Assembly (NCBI RefSeq): GCF_014898815.1
Contig: NW_026515546.1
Location: 1,040,501-1,104,500 of the forward strand
Reading direction: 5' to 3'
Length of the DNA stretch: 64,000 nt
Origin: Panonychus citri
Lineage: Eukaryota > Arthropoda > Arachnida > Trombidiformes > Tetranychidae
Positions 34,040-45,457 of this stretch are shown here, one piece after another; within the stretch, counting starts at the first letter, position 1, and each line of letters starts with the position of its first letter. Both the position numbers and the translations under genes were made by a program. The notes beneath the pieces are model-generated. The model saw only the letters and a program-made list of their open reading frames with translations. It was not told the DNA's origin and did no database searches.

Positions 34040-37000
34040 TCATTGAGTATTCGGGATAATTAGGCTGTTCTTGCAGTCGATTGTACGTTCATCAATGTAA
34101 ACAATGGTAAATTGGCTTAAGAACTGTAGCATCTCATCGGCGTCCTCGAAAGCTAGTTCATTCTTTATATATTGTAAGCTAACTGATGGTCGAAATCTAG
34201 ATCATATATATCAAAGTAATAATATTATTAATTTGTTTCACAAGAAGACAAGATGATTAGTAATTAAAAAAAGAAGATATAAGATCTGTTTTGATTGAAA
34301 TATTGATTAGTAATTGTGTAATTGGAGTAAGACAAAGTTAACAAGATTCAATCCAATACAATTGAATGTGTAAATTGTACTTCATCAGATCAGGAAAATC
34401 ATTTTATTAAAATGGTTGCGATCCCATGAAGGTAAAAGGAGATAATTGTTATTTGTTGTTCAAAGTGAACATAGTAATTAACTAATTGCAATCAATCAAT
34501 TTAAAATGAAAACTTGTAGAAACAATAAGAAACCCTTATAAGAATATAAAATCGAGAAGGGATCAAGAGGGATTAACAATATCAGTAGATACAAAGTGTT
34601 ATCTCATTGATTCCTAAATTCAATAATAATAATAACATGTAAATCTATTGATTGAGATGCATGATAAACAATGGGAACAATTTGTTATGAGGAGACATAC
34701 CGGATTAAGGAAGAGAAAAGATTAATTCAATCAACATCATCTCTTCAATCAATCAGGTATATTAATATTAATAATAATGATGAATAATGAACAGTTATCG
34801 GGACTTCATTATTATTATTAACATAGAATTTGGAAAATTGGTGAAAAAAAATAAGAAATGAACGGTAATAATTAATCATTAAGGCCTATTAATTAAGACT
34901 CCCTATTGAGATGCCTTTACAATCAATTGATTATTAATTGTTGGCAATTGTATTGAGAAATCAGTGAGCGGTTCAAGGATCAATTTGTTGATTAATTAGT
35001 AAGATAATGATGTTAGAATATATAAGATTTAATTTTCTTTTACTTTCGTAACAATCATGCTTTTAGAAGTAGACAAGGAATTAGAATTGAACAATTGAAT
35101 TGAAAATAAAAGTCAATTAATTGGAAAAATGCCCATCAACTTTTACTTTAATTTAATTGTTGCTATTTAATTAAAGAAGAAGAAAAAAACAACAACAACG
35201 ACAACATTTTAATTGTAAATAGATTTGACAGTGTTAACGCCCGAAAACATGATCATTTCAATTAAAATCAACATCTTAATTGGTGGATCAGTGAAACAAT
35301 TGAACTTATATTATGATTATAATCAACACAATAATATCAATAGTGACAAATAGCAATAGTAGTTAATATAAAGTAAAAAAATTTGATGAAAAAAATTCAA
35401 ATCATCATCAACAGTTATCGTGATGATATTGCCAAAAATTCAAGGTTTGTGATTAAATCCTTAATTATTTGTTGTTGTTTTTTAAACTGAGTTGTCAATT
35501 TGATTTGGTTGCGATTCTCATTATCAAAGTTGTTGATTTAAAGTTATATAATGGTGAGTTCATTTGATGAGTTAAATTAACTAATTAATCAACTAATTTT
35601 TAATTTGTATGTGTTATACTTTTTGTGTATGTCTAATGTAAAAAAAGGTTAATGGATTTTCAATGGCAAAGTTGACCAGTTACTCGTTAATCTGCTTTGT
35701 GGTAATTAACTTTCTCTCTGGATTAACTAATTCAGCATCAACACAATCATCATCATCATCATCATCGTCTACAGCAACATCACCATTATCAGAATTATCC
35801 TCAACATCATCGACAACATCAACAGTGAAAATTGAAACTGAACTTGTGAGTAGTGAATCAAAAAATAATGAAGATAAAAATGATTTACTCAAAGATCTTA
35901 AGGACTTGGGACCTGATGATTTAGCGAAACTAATTAGAGCTAAAAAGGAGAAAGAATTAGATGAATTTAAATCAAAGATAACTAATATAAGAGGTAATCG
36001 TGAAGTATTAGATTCTTATCGACAAGATCGACAACAACAGCAACAGCAACAGCAGAAAGGAGCACCAATAGTTCAACAACAAGAGGATGATTATCAAAAT
36101 TCAGGTGATTCAGTAGCAAATGAAGATAATTTTGATGATGAAAATGATTCACCAGGATTACCGGCCAATGAGAAAGGAGTTAAAAAACCCAAGTATGGAA
36201 ATTTAGGTTCTCTACTTCCGTTTTTACCTAATCCAGGATCTGTAATGACAATGATGGTTAAACCAATTGATCGTCCAGAGCAAATGGTTTGTGATTGTTA
36301 CAATCCAGGTAAAACTTCAAGTCAACAACCACAACAACAGCAGCAACAATTACAAATAACACAACAACAACAACAACAGATATGGCCACCAATGGTATCG
36401 AATCGTAAAGTGCCAATGATACCTCCAATGGCACCGATGGCACCAATTCAACCAATGCAACCGCCGATTAGTTTATTCCCACCGAGTCCATTTTCATTTA
36501 TTGGACAACATTTTGCAAACAAACCAATGTCTTCTCATAAAAAGAAACAATTAAATCCATTGAGTTTACTTTTAATGGGTTTAACTGGAGGTAAACGAAA
36601 GCGAACTCGACCTCGACCTCGACCTGTTTACCCCAGTTATCCACCCTTTCAGCAGCAACAACAACAATCCTCCTTAGCATCAATTTTACCTGGATTTGAA
36701 CCCAATGAACCTGAGTTAATGTATCCAGTGCAACAAGTATACAACATAAAAGGTAATGGCGGAAGTGGAAAAGGCGGAGGTGGTGGACGAAAGGGACGAA
36801 AACGACCTAGAAAACCTTACAATAATCTACCACCACCACCGTCATCAATTAAAGGAAGATCGAAAGGTAAAGGCTCGGAAAAAGGTAAATGGCATTGGAC
36901 AATGACGGATGATTACAAAGATCTAACACAAGGATTTAATGAACAATATTAATTGAACTATTTACTATCATGGGATCGCAACTTTTCCTGAAAATCACCA

Positions 37001-38480
37001 ATAAAAAAATACTTACACACAGAGAGAGATTAAGTTAGACTGATTTGTGAACTTTTTGAATGAGCTCATTTTTTTTAGAATGATTAATGACTAACCAAAA
37101 TTGACTAAAATTCTGATTGTGTGTTATGATGTGTAACTTTGGTACTCACGCTTTAACGATGATATTTAAGGCATGTTTTCTTTCGCGTTCAACAAACCAA
37201 CCCATCAATTTACCAGACATAGCAGGAGCAACTCGATATAATTTGAAAAAATTGTGATAGTCTCTGAGAGACCAAGCCTGTCGGACACTTATTGCGTGCT
37301 GAACTATTTTACTAGACCTACTATAAGAATCTAACCTTCTCATAGCTATCTGCAGACCTGTGGAAAGAGATTGAGAGATAGAGAGAGAGGAGAAAAAAAT
37401 AAACATTAATTGTTAGAAATAGAAAATAATTATCAAAATTATCTACTGTTTCTTACCTGATACATTCCCTGAGTAGATGTAGTAAAGAATCAGGTAAGCA
37501 GTAAATTCTGCTCTATTAACACTATTCAACTCATCGTATAAAATTTGCAATTGACTCTGACATTGATTGAATTCTTCTGGATCACCCTGAGAAATGAGAG
37601 ATGGAATTTAAAATTAGTATTATAGAAAACAAAAATAACAGAAAAGGAATAGAAAAACATAAAGTAAACTGATTGATGTTTAAACTATAATTTAGAATTA
37701 GAATTGATAAATAAACCATATGATTCGACATTTGTTGACAGTTGCCTTTTGTATTGATGGTCAATGGTGAATTAATTAAATTTCTATTTGCATGTATACA
37801 TCAATCAGGCTCGAATGTTTTTCCAGCCCTTGAACTTTGAGATTTACCTTTTCCAACGCGATTTTGGCATGAGTTTCGTAGACATGGACTGTAAAGTGAT
37901 TACGGATAACTTGGACAGTTAAATCTTGACGAATAGATTTTAGCTGATCACAAGTATAATGATAATCTTTCTTCTCAATCCAGTGACGTACAACCATATC
38001 CAAAGATTTCTCAAGTATGTGCTGAGGGCGAACAGTTGATGGATCAGCGGTAGATGTTAATCTTAAGTATTGTTTCTCCAAATCCTGGCAAGTACCAATA
38101 ATCGGTGTTGCTAATTCCAAATCAATAGGTTGCTCTATTTCCCAAAGATTATTTCTTTGTCCAGTGGAATAATAATTTCTCTGTTGACCAGCACCACCAC
38201 CACCTCGGGATAAATTATTACAATTATTATTATTAAACCTTGACTTTCGTCTAGCAATTAATTCAGGATCAGTTTGCGGCATATGTGTGGTAATTGATGA
38301 GTTTGGTTTATGTTGATTATTAGAATTAGAATTACCATTAGAATAATTATTTTTCTTATTCTTATTTTTAAATTCTCTCTTATTCTTTTTTCTTACAACA
38401 AATGAGAGAACTGATTTAATGGAAGGACGTTCAACTTCATCATCAGATATATCCATTGGTATACACTCATAATCATCCAT
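34040..38480 (-). CDS. LENG8: LENG8-like SAC3/GANP-domain protein (4 exons)
   Basis: Homologue of LENG8 (yeast Thp3), a SAC3/GANP-domain protein linked to mRNA processing and export. Exons on the minus strand: 38480-37848, 37586-37457, 37357-37150 and 34196-34040. All junctions have GT-AG sites and keep frame, giving 375 aa. After about 120 low-complexity residues (Lys, Asn and Gly rich) comes the SAC3 domain: GTCQDLEKQYLRLTS, then a segment with CDQLKSIRQDLTVQ typical of the family, IALEKGDPEEFNQC across the first junction, YLILYYIYSG, and a C-terminal LAFEDADEMLQFL in the last exon. Vertebrate LENG8 is longer, so the N terminus is short or incompletely modelled. The last intron (2.95 kb) contains a complete plus-strand gene. 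The start is head to head with the desaturase gene, about 600 bp away. Confidence 0.9.
35663..36952 (+). CDS. Secreted Gln/Pro-rich protein nested in a LENG8 intron
   Basis: 429 aa, family not recognised. A clear signal peptide (SLICFVVINFLSGLTNSAS) opens it. A Ser/Thr-rich stretch follows, then a charged helix-like segment around residues 70-120 (KDLGPDDLAKLIRAKKEKEL). Several polyQ runs come next, then a Pro/Met-rich middle (PPMAPMAPIQPMQPP), a hydrophobic NPLSLLLMGLTGGKRKR motif, and a basic Gly/Lys/Arg/Pro tail ending WHWTMTDDYKDL. An alternative start is possible: ATG at 35551 followed directly by a donor (GTGAGT) and an acceptor ending at 35647 would add MVNGFS in frame. A polyadenylation-like AATAAA lies near 37000. 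An extracellular matrix or cuticle role is a guess. It sits antisense in the last LENG8 intron. Confidence 0.75.
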   Translation: MAKLTSYSLICFVVINFLSGLTNSASTQSSSSSSSSTATSPLSELSSTSSTTSTVKIETELVSSESKNNEDKNDLLKDLKDLGPDDLAKLIRAKKEKELDEFKSKITNIRGNREVLDSYRQDRQQQQQQQQKGAPIVQQQEDDYQNSGDSVANEDNFDDENDSPGLPANEKGVKKPKYGNLGSLLPFLPNPGSVMTMMVKPIDRPEQMVCDCYNPGKTSSQQPQQQQQQLQITQQQQQQIWPPMVSNRKVPMIPPMAPMAPIQPMQPPISLFPPSPFSFIGQHFANKPMSSHKKKQLNPLSLLLMGLTGGKRKRTRPRPRPVYPSYPPFQQQQQQSSLASILPGFEPNEPELMYPVQQVYNIKGNGGSGKGGGGGRKGRKRPRKPYNNLPPPPSSIKGRSKGKGSEKGKWHWTMTDDYKDLTQGFNEQY

Positions 38481-39078
38481 TGTGATTATTTATATAACTC
38501 TAAGGACAAACGAAACAAATCAAATAGGAAATGCGATAAACAACAAAAAAAAAACAGAAAAACAAAATGATCCAAAAATCGATTATAATATTTTATATAA
38601 ATGGACACACAAATACACGCACACACACAAGCACCAATTAGATGAGATTAAATTAATTGTAGAATAAAGAAGAAAAAGAGCAAATTAATTGAACAATTGA
38701 TCAAATTAATTAGCAAAATAAACGAGACAAATTAAAAAAGAAACAAAATTTGATTCCTTTTGTTTATTAAATTTTTCTTCTAAATAGTTAAACTAACCCA
38801 CCGATCGATGGCGTTACCGGTCAGTTTCCCCGGCGAATTTGAAATTGATTCGATTGGATGTTTTTCTTTGATTCGATGATCGATAGTCATGAACGATGAA
38901 CATCGATTGTTTATAATCTTCAATCTCTACCAAGAGTTGATCACTTTGGATGTTAAAATTGGTTGAGTTGTAATTGTTTCGTTTGACTGGTTTTTCTGTT
39001 TAATTTGATTTTGTTTTATTCTTTACTTGGTTATTTGTTGATTGTTTTCTTCTGTGAAATTGTTTTACTCTTATCAAA
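38481..39078. promoter_or_regulatory. Bidirectional promoter region, LENG8 / desaturase
   Basis: 598 bp separate the two divergent start codons. A GC-richer island near 38800-38840 (ACCGATCGATGGCGTTACCGGT, then CCCCGGCGAA) stands out and is the likely shared core. No TATA box is evident. Confidence 0.45.
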
Positions 39079-41082
39079 ATGGCTCCACGAATTCCTGACT
39101 CATCAACTGATGAACAAATCCAACCAATTGAAACTGGATTAAAGGACAAGGATAATGTTTACGTTGATCACAAATTACAAATTGCTTGGCGTAATGTTGT
39201 CCTTTTTTCACTTCTCCATATTATGTCAATTTATTCAATCAAATTAATTCTCACATCCGCTGCATGGCAAACAATCCTTTTCGCGTTCTTTCTCTACATT
39301 TGCAGTGGACTTGGAATCACCGCTGGAGCTCATCGACTTTGGTCTCATCGATCTTATAAAGCCAAGTGGCCATTAAGAGTAATTCTTTGCATCTTTAATT
39401 CCATCGCTTTCCAAGTAAGTAATTAACCCTTTTCCCTTATCCTGAGGGCATGTTAATCACCCAGAACAAGTAGTTATTCAAAGCGTATCTCTAACCAGCA
39501 AGGAAATTGAAATGAAATGTATTAATTAATGCAAGGGTAAAAACTAGTATTCTAACTAATTATTATGACTCTTGGAATGATGATGATGATGATGATAACT
39601 CGCAATTAATTGTTTATATTTTTCCATCACCATTTCATGTGATATAATCATGTAACTGTAGTGATTAGTTCATCTTATTCACCAACAATTGTCAATTCTT
39701 TTCTTTTTCCTCATTTTAATCATTTTTCTTCAGAATCTTAACAACAATTCCAATTTTAACACTTACTTCAAACGGGAAAATATAAAAATTTTAACAATTG
39801 ATCAATAATAATAACTTAAGTCAATTGGCTAATTTGATTTTGTTTACAACTTTTTTTTCAAGGTCAATTGATTTTCTATGGCTTCATGTTCAATGAAATT
39901 TATTTCTTTTCACTAATTATAGAATATTTATTCTTTTTTCGTTCTTTTTTTTCCCTTCCACCACTTAAACAGAATCATATCTATGAATGGGCACGAGACC
40001 ATCGAGTCCATCATCATTACTCCGAAACGGATGCTGATCCTCACAATGCAACTCGTGGATTTTTTTTCGCTCACATGGGTTGGCTTCTTTGTAAAAAACA
40101 CCCTGAGGTTAAAAGGAAAGGAGCTAATATCGACTTAAGTGATCTTCTTGCTGATCCTATTATCCGATTCCAGAGAAGGTAAGTAATTAAGTGCCTTTAG
40201 CAACTTAATGGCTCAAAAATTGATTAGAATAGTAATTTAGATCTGATCACTTTCTAAATTGATCGATTTGATTATAATTCTACAAAGAAATCACTTTTTT
40301 TTCCTCGTGTGCTTACCTCATGTACTATTCATTCAATCTGATTGTTGTTGTTGTTGTTAATTATCATTACTTTTTTGATGACGAGTATGACATAGAGATA
40401 CTTCTCACCAGCAATTAATCTGATCATCAATTAATCTTTTACATCTATCATTCCATGAACACGAATTGGAATATCTTTTGTTATGTCATCAAGTTTATCT
40501 TGAATCGATATTAGATTCCTCTCGAATTATATTAAAAGATTGAATGATTAGTTTATTCATGTGTCTAGTTTATATTTGAGATCTAATTGCAATCTAATTT
40601 TCTTTTTTCCTTTCAATTTTTTTTTTCTTAGAAATTACCTCAAACTGGTCTTCCTCTTTTGCTTCTTCCTACCAACAGTAATTCCAGCATTTCTATGGGG
40701 AGAATCATTTTGGAATGCATACTTTATCTGTTCCGTATTCCGATATTGTTTCACTCTTCATGTTACCTGGTTAATCAATAGCGCTGCTCATATGTGGGGA
40801 CAACATCCATACGATAAACACATTAGTCCAGCTGAAAATTTGGTAGTTTCAATTAGTGCAATTGGTGAAGGCTTCCACAATTATCACCATACTTTCCCTT
40901 ATGATTATTCTGCTAGTGAACTTGGAATGAGATTCAATTTGACAACCATGTTGATCAATTTCATGGCCAAAATTGGTTGGGCATATGATCTGAAAAGAGT
41001 CTCACCCAATGTACTTAAACAGCGTATTGAACGTACTGGTGATGGAACTCATTTCAGTTTGGTTAATAATAAATCTTTGTAA
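39079..41082 (+). CDS. SCD: Acyl-CoA delta-9 desaturase (3 exons)
   Basis: Endoplasmic-reticulum enzyme that introduces a double bond into saturated acyl-CoA using O2 and cytochrome b5. Exons 39079-39414, 39973-40178 and 40632-41082 join in frame with GT-AG sites to give 330 aa. The three histidine boxes that bind the di-iron centre are all present: HRLWSH (exon 1), HRVHHH (exon 2) and HNYHH (exon 3). An extra conserved NHIYEWARDH motif straddles the first junction region, and hydrophobic membrane pairs flank the boxes (for example IMSIYSIKLIL). Length matches insect and vertebrate desaturases. AATAAA follows the stop near 41165. Substrate preference (C16 or C18) cannot be read from the sequence. 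Confidence 0.96.
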
Positions 41083-41257
41083 ACAAACAATCAAAAAAAA
41101 ACAAAAAAAAATCTTCAAATTTGCAAAAGTTTAACCCAAGTTAAAATTCAACTGAGTAAACGAAAAATAAACATTATGTTCCATTTGTACTCTTAGTTTT
41201 TTTTACACATTTATCTTTATTTCAATACAATTAAATTAAGACGTAAAAAAATAACTT

Positions 41258-41833
41258 CTAAACAGGTTCGATTCCCGGAGCATCGGGCATTCGTTCAATG
41301 AAATATTTACGATTCTTCAAGTACATAATTGGAACTCCAGTTAATTTTCTCAGTCTCTTCTGTAAAGCTCTGTCACAAGTGCCAATAATGTAACACTTGT
41401 GAGCACTGACTCGATTAAAGATACAATCATCGGCATAGGTTCCTTTATGAGCACAAGGTAATACCTCAAAATTAGATTTAATTATCTTCAATGCGACCCG
41501 ATATTTGGCTCCAAGTTTTTGAAGTTCAGCAATTATACATTCGGTGACAAAGGGAATACATTTGGCCAACAGACAGTCCATCATTGCAGGGATCATATCG
41601 AGCTTGTTTTTAATTGAGAAATTGATGAAATTGGTATCACAAATTATCCTAAATGGTGGACCAAGTTGTTGATTGTAACTAAAGAACATACTTGTTGATG
41701 GAATTGCAACCGTTCGTTTTTTTTCAACCTTCTTTTTCTTTGGTTTTAATTTCTCCTTAATTTCTTTCATTCGCGGATCACGTCGAGTTAAAGTTTTGGG
41801 TACTCGTGGTTTCGGCATAATTAATTTACCCAA
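41258..41833 (-). CDS. FCF1: rRNA-processing protein FCF1 (PIN domain)
   Basis: 191 aa, intronless. FCF1/Utp24 is the PIN-domain endonuclease of the small-subunit processome that cuts pre-rRNA at early sites in the nucleolus. The N terminus is basic and Lys-rich (KLKPKKKKVEKKR). The conserved core follows: FFSYNQQLGPP, CDTNFINFSIKNKLD with the first catalytic Asp, MMDCLLAKCIP, HKGTYADDC with paired acids, and GTCDRALQKRLRKL. It ends with GVPIMYL and an IERMPDAPG motif. Length is close to the usual ~198 aa. The gene ends about 175 bp from the desaturase stop, so the two are convergent. The first Met (MGK) matches the family start. Confidence 0.96.
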   Translation of the reverse strand: MGKLIMPKPRVPKTLTRRDPRMKEIKEKLKPKKKKVEKKRTVAIPSTSMFFSYNQQLGPPFRIICDTNFINFSIKNKLDMIPAMMDCLLAKCIPFVTECIIAELQKLGAKYRVALKIIKSNFEVLPCAHKGTYADDCIFNRVSAHKCYIIGTCDRALQKRLRKLTGVPIMYLKNRKYFIERMPDAPGIEPV

Positions 41834-42085
41834 TTCAACACAATTAAATTAAATTAACTCGTTTAAATATTCAACAAATTAATTGTTACTTTTTTTTTGT
41901 CAAACAATAACATGTGATCATTTAAAATGATTCATTCCAAGTTTAGTGACATCTAGCGGATGAGAAATGAACTAAAACTTGTTAACCATTTTCAAAAGAT
42001 CTCAATGATTTTTTTTTTCAAACTGAGTTCGGTTTATTTGTGAATAGTAAAGTGTATTAATTGATTATTTTATCATGGAAAATGA

Positions 42086-42885
42086 TCAACTAGTTGCTGC
42101 TGTTAATGCTGATTTTTCAGCTTGACGTCTCTTCACATCCCAATTGTAAATTCGAGCCATGTTAACTTCTGTTGTGGTTATTTGATCTCGTAAGAAATTC
42201 AAATCTTGATCCACTTGAGATAAATTTTTCAAAGCCATTTTTAAATTTTTAATAAGTAAAGATTCAGCTTCATCCAGTGGATATTCAAGCATCACATTAG
42301 CCTGGAAGAAAAGAATTGATAATCATTAGCTATTAATTGATGATCAACTTTTGATCAACTTACCCCAAGCCAAAGACAAATTTTATCAGTCGGTGGTACA
42401 ATTGCCTCCATGAAGACATGATCAGACAAAAGGAAATTTGTTTTCATCTCTGCATCATTTTCCTAAACAAAAAGAAGATACCAAATTAAAATAAAGAGAT
42501 GAACATCAAAATCATCGTCATGATAAAAGAATAGAAATTTGAAAATAACCTTTCGCTTCTTCATTAAACTAATGATGTTGAGCGTTTCTTTTATATCTGG
42601 TATTTGTTTTTATATTTTCTTCTTTTGAACCAAATTCATTTCCATGAATCGGTACTTGTGATGATCTTCATCAGCTTTACGAATCAATGCAGCAGCATCT
42701 TTATCCTGTAATTCCATGAATTTACCAACATCTTCCTAAGAAAAACAAAGACAAAGAGAATAGAATTCACCCCAAACATGATAAAAAGATAGAAATCAAC
42801 ACGAGACACTCACCACAAATTCCGCTTTTGGTATTCCAAGACTATTCTCAACCACTTGGCTCGAATCATCACCTTTCGAATCCAT
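42086..42885 (-). pseudogene. VBP1: Prefoldin subunit 3 (VBP1) with an in-frame stop
   Basis: Prefoldin 3 is an alpha-type subunit of the hexameric co-chaperone that hands actin and tubulin to CCT. Exons on the minus strand: 42885-42814, 42735-42550, 42462-42364 and 42301-42086. They join with consensus splice sites and keep phase 0, totalling 191 codons, close to the human 197 aa. Recognisable family segments are GIPKAEFVEDV, RFMEMNLVQKKK, PPTDKICLWLGANVMLEYP and TTTEVNMARIYNWDVKRR, with the two coiled-coil arms. In exon 2 the codon at plus 42610-42612 reads TAA on the minus strand, just after QKKKI, while the frame resumes undisturbed after it. The gene is otherwise perfectly preserved, so error or a very recent nonsense change is likelier than old decay. 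It is divergent from MPC2, 248 bp apart. Confidence 0.85.
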
Positions 42886-42941
42886 TTTAACTTAAATTGT
42901 GAAAATAAAAAGAATACAATTAATAAATGACAAGGAGTAAA

Positions 42942-43076
42942 AAAATTATTCCAAATGAAAACAAAGCGAATGAGAAAAAAACAGAGAAGAACAAAAAATC
43001 CAATTCATTTTTCTCTCTCAATGTCTTCAGATTATTCGCACTAATGAGATGGTCCCTTTTTCTTTTCTTCGGTCAA
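42942..43076. promoter_or_regulatory. Shared VBP1/MPC2 promoter, left arm of an inverted repeat
   Basis: This 135-bp piece lies between the divergent VBP1 and MPC2 starts. It is repeated almost exactly in reverse orientation at 44814-44946 (for example TCAGATTATTCGCACTAATG and its complement). A core-promoter function is inferred from position. Confidence 0.8.
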
Positions 43077-43133
43077 TCAAAGTTAAATTGTAAATAAAGT
43101 GAATTTTATTTGATTGGTTTGTTAATTGTTACG

Positions 43134-43551
43134 ATGTCGTTAATTTATCGATCATTGATCACATCGGTTGGTAAATTTGTACCTAAAGGCTTGAAACCTC
43201 TATGGGAACATCCTGCTGGTCCTACAACTGTTTTCTTTTGGGCTCCAGCATTTAAATGGGTAATGTTTGTTTACTTCTGTAAGAGATTTTATTTTTTGGT
43301 TAATTGTCTTTTAATTTTTTAAAAAGGGTCTTGTGATTGCTGGATTAGCTGATTTGAATCGACCTGTTGATAGAATTAGTCTCGCACAATCTTCATCATT
43401 AACTGCAACTGGTGTAATTTGGTCACGATACTCGCTAGTCATCACCCCGAAGAATTGGAGTCTATTCAGTGTAAATGTATTTGTGGCATTGACATCAGGA
43501 TATCAAGTGTTCAGAGTAGCTAATCATAAGTTATCATCGAAAAATGTTTGA
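43134..43551 (+). CDS. MPC2: Mitochondrial pyruvate carrier subunit 2 (2 exons)
   Basis: Inner-mitochondrial-membrane subunit that pairs with MPC1 to import pyruvate. Exons 43134-43259 and 43327-43551 join in frame (67-bp intron with GTAATG and AAAAAG sites) to give 116 aa. Family landmarks: LKPLWEHPAGPTTVFFWAP, FKW|GLVIAGLADLNRP across the junction, LTATGVIWSRYS and ITPKNWSLFSVN. Hydrophobic helices match the three-helix MPC fold. Length is slightly below the usual ~127 aa, with a short N-terminal amphipathic segment. The ATG at 43134 is chosen; upstream in-frame TTG codons are not natural starts. Confidence 0.95.
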
Positions 43552-43708
43552 TTTTATTTTTATTGTTGATCTTTGGGTTGGTATATATTAGAATTATTGT
43601 GATTAATAGAATTGCTAAAATGTTTTATTAATTAATTATGAAAATATGATTAATTAAAATGCATCAAATTGTTTGATCTTTTTGATTTCGAGCAAATCGG
43701 ATAAACAC

Positions 43709-44330
43709 TTAATCTAATGTTAAATGATCGCTGACTATTCCGAGACTCTTTGACTTTTCGAGTTCAGAGAAAATGGATGAGATTCTAATCTTTGATCCAA
43801 TTTGATATTCCATTTGATTGAGATGAACTTCCTTCAATGAAGCTTCACATTCCTCCCTGTAATCAATCAATATAAATCACCATTAGTTTTAAAGGAAAAA
43901 GAATCATTAACAACCAACAATTAATAACTTACATGGAATGAGAAGTTAACACGACGGCACATTTATCTTTTACAATGTCGATTATACAATTCCAAAGGAA
44001 ACGTCGGGCCTTCGGATCCATTCCGGTTGTTGGTTCATCGAGGAAAACAACTGATAGTTGACCAACCAGAGCAATTGTAGTGGACAATTTCCTCTTATTC
44101 CCTCCCGAATATGATCCAGCAACAACATTACTGTATTCGTAGAGTCCAAGTTTCTTGATGGACCAACGAACTACTTTTTTAATCTTTTCTTCTGGGATTC
44201 CTCTTAATCTAGAATAAAGTTCAAGATGTTCCCAACCAGTTAGAAAAGGATCAAGAGCGTCGAATTGTGGACAATAACCAAAATGACGAACTTTGGATGC
44301 CCACCACCACTCACGAATCGTAGATTCTTT
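43709..44330 (-). pseudogene. ABCA transporter relic: part of a nucleotide-binding domain
   Basis: An ABCA-subfamily ATPase fragment in two exon-like pieces (about 44330-43933 and 43856-43709) separated by a GT-AG intron. Visible motifs: Q-loop region FGYCPQFDAL, ABC signature SYSGGNKRKLS, Walker B VVFLDEPTTGMDP, and H-loop LTSHSMEECEA. The Walker A motif and everything upstream are missing. After MEECEA the sequence jumps to a C-terminal segment (SLKEVHLNQMEYQIGSKIRISS), so an internal piece is lost, and the reading frame ends at a TAA where the sister relic at 63.6 kb reads CAA. It is therefore a truncated pseudogene sitting between MPC2 and the inverted promoter copy. Confidence 0.85.
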
Positions 44331-44813
44331 GATTGACAAAATCAATCATTACTTAAGCAGAAAGTAAAACCCACTGGACCAAAGGAAATTAAGAATAAAA
44401 GATCGAATTTAAATTGGAGATACAATTCTAATCGGCCATTTCGAACCTCAATTGGTTATCAATACAGTTCATTGGATTATGGGTTTCGTTTGGGTTTGGG
44501 TTCGGGTGATCAATTCCATATTAATTTTCTAGATTTTTGTGTAAATCTCTTTTAAATTAACATTTATGATTGCATTTAAATATTTCCATTCTCTAAATCA
44601 TCTAGCCAAACTTTAACAGTCTTCCAAGGTTCGGCTCAAGGGAAGAGGTCAAATCATCGACTGTAAGTTAGATGTTCCGCTGTCAATAGTAACTCTTAAT
44701 AGAGAAAATCTAACACAACAATTGCGTACATTTTTACAATAAATTCATTAATGCATAAGCGACGATCTTAAGCCGCGAAACTTTCACGGAGAAAGTGTCG
44801 AGCTACCAGACAC

Positions 44814-44946
44814 TTGACCGAAAAGAGAAAAGGGACCATCTCATTAGTGCGAATAATCTGAAGACATTGAGAGAGAAAAATGAATTGGATTTTTTGTTCT
44901 TTTCTGTTTTTTTCTCATTCGCTTTGTTTTCATTTGGAATAATTTT
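44814..44946. repeat. Inverted copy of the VBP1/MPC2 promoter
   Basis: Near-exact reverse complement of 42942-43076, with one substitution in the A-rich part and a small indel in the T/C tract. In this orientation the side that faces VBP1 in the original faces TP53BP1, whose first coding exon begins about 500 bp downstream. It may supply a promoter; that is inference. Confidence 0.9.
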
Positions 44947-45457
44947 GTTTCTCCATGACATTAATTAATTATTTTCTTTTAATCTTCAATGTTACATTTC
45001 GATTTTAAATTAATTCTTAAATGTGAACAATCATCTTGTGATTCTTTGGAATATTCTTAAGTTAATCTTCAATTGTTGATCTTCTTTGGACTTGCGGTAA
45101 AATTTTCTTCTTTTCTTTCTTTCTCCAAATTGAAACATTTATTTTTTTCTTTCATTGGTTAATTGTTCTTTTAGAATTCAATTGTAATTGAATTAGAAAA
45201 TCTCATAGATTTTAACAATGGCGCTTAAAGGAAAATACTCTCACTTTTACTCTCTATTTCTCCTGCACATGTGTTCAATTACATCGCTTCTTCATTCCTG
45301 ATCATCTTCATTTTCTTTCAGAGAAAATTCTCTCCTTCTTTCTTTCCTCTCTCACTTCTCTTTCTCTGCCTTTTTAGATTCAATTTGTCTCTTTTTTTGT
45401 TACACTAACAATATCTCTCTATGTTGTTAGTATCTCTGTGTTAAGTTGTTCTTTATC
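44947..45457 (+). promoter_or_regulatory. 5' region of TP53BP1
   Basis: Pyrimidine-rich leader sequence with TTTCTTTCTTTC-like runs between the inverted promoter copy and the first TP53BP1 ATG. A short ORF starting at 45218 (MALKGKYS, 27 codons) could be an upstream ORF. No TATA box is seen. Confidence 0.35.

Noticed and set aside
35680..35892. Antisense ORF rich in Asp and Val
   Set aside because: It is the shadow of the Ser/Thr codon repeats in the secreted protein on the plus strand.
41258..41285. tRNA T-arm-like GGTTCGATTCCCGG
   Set aside because: It is the C-terminal codons of FCF1 on the minus strand; no cloverleaf fits around it.
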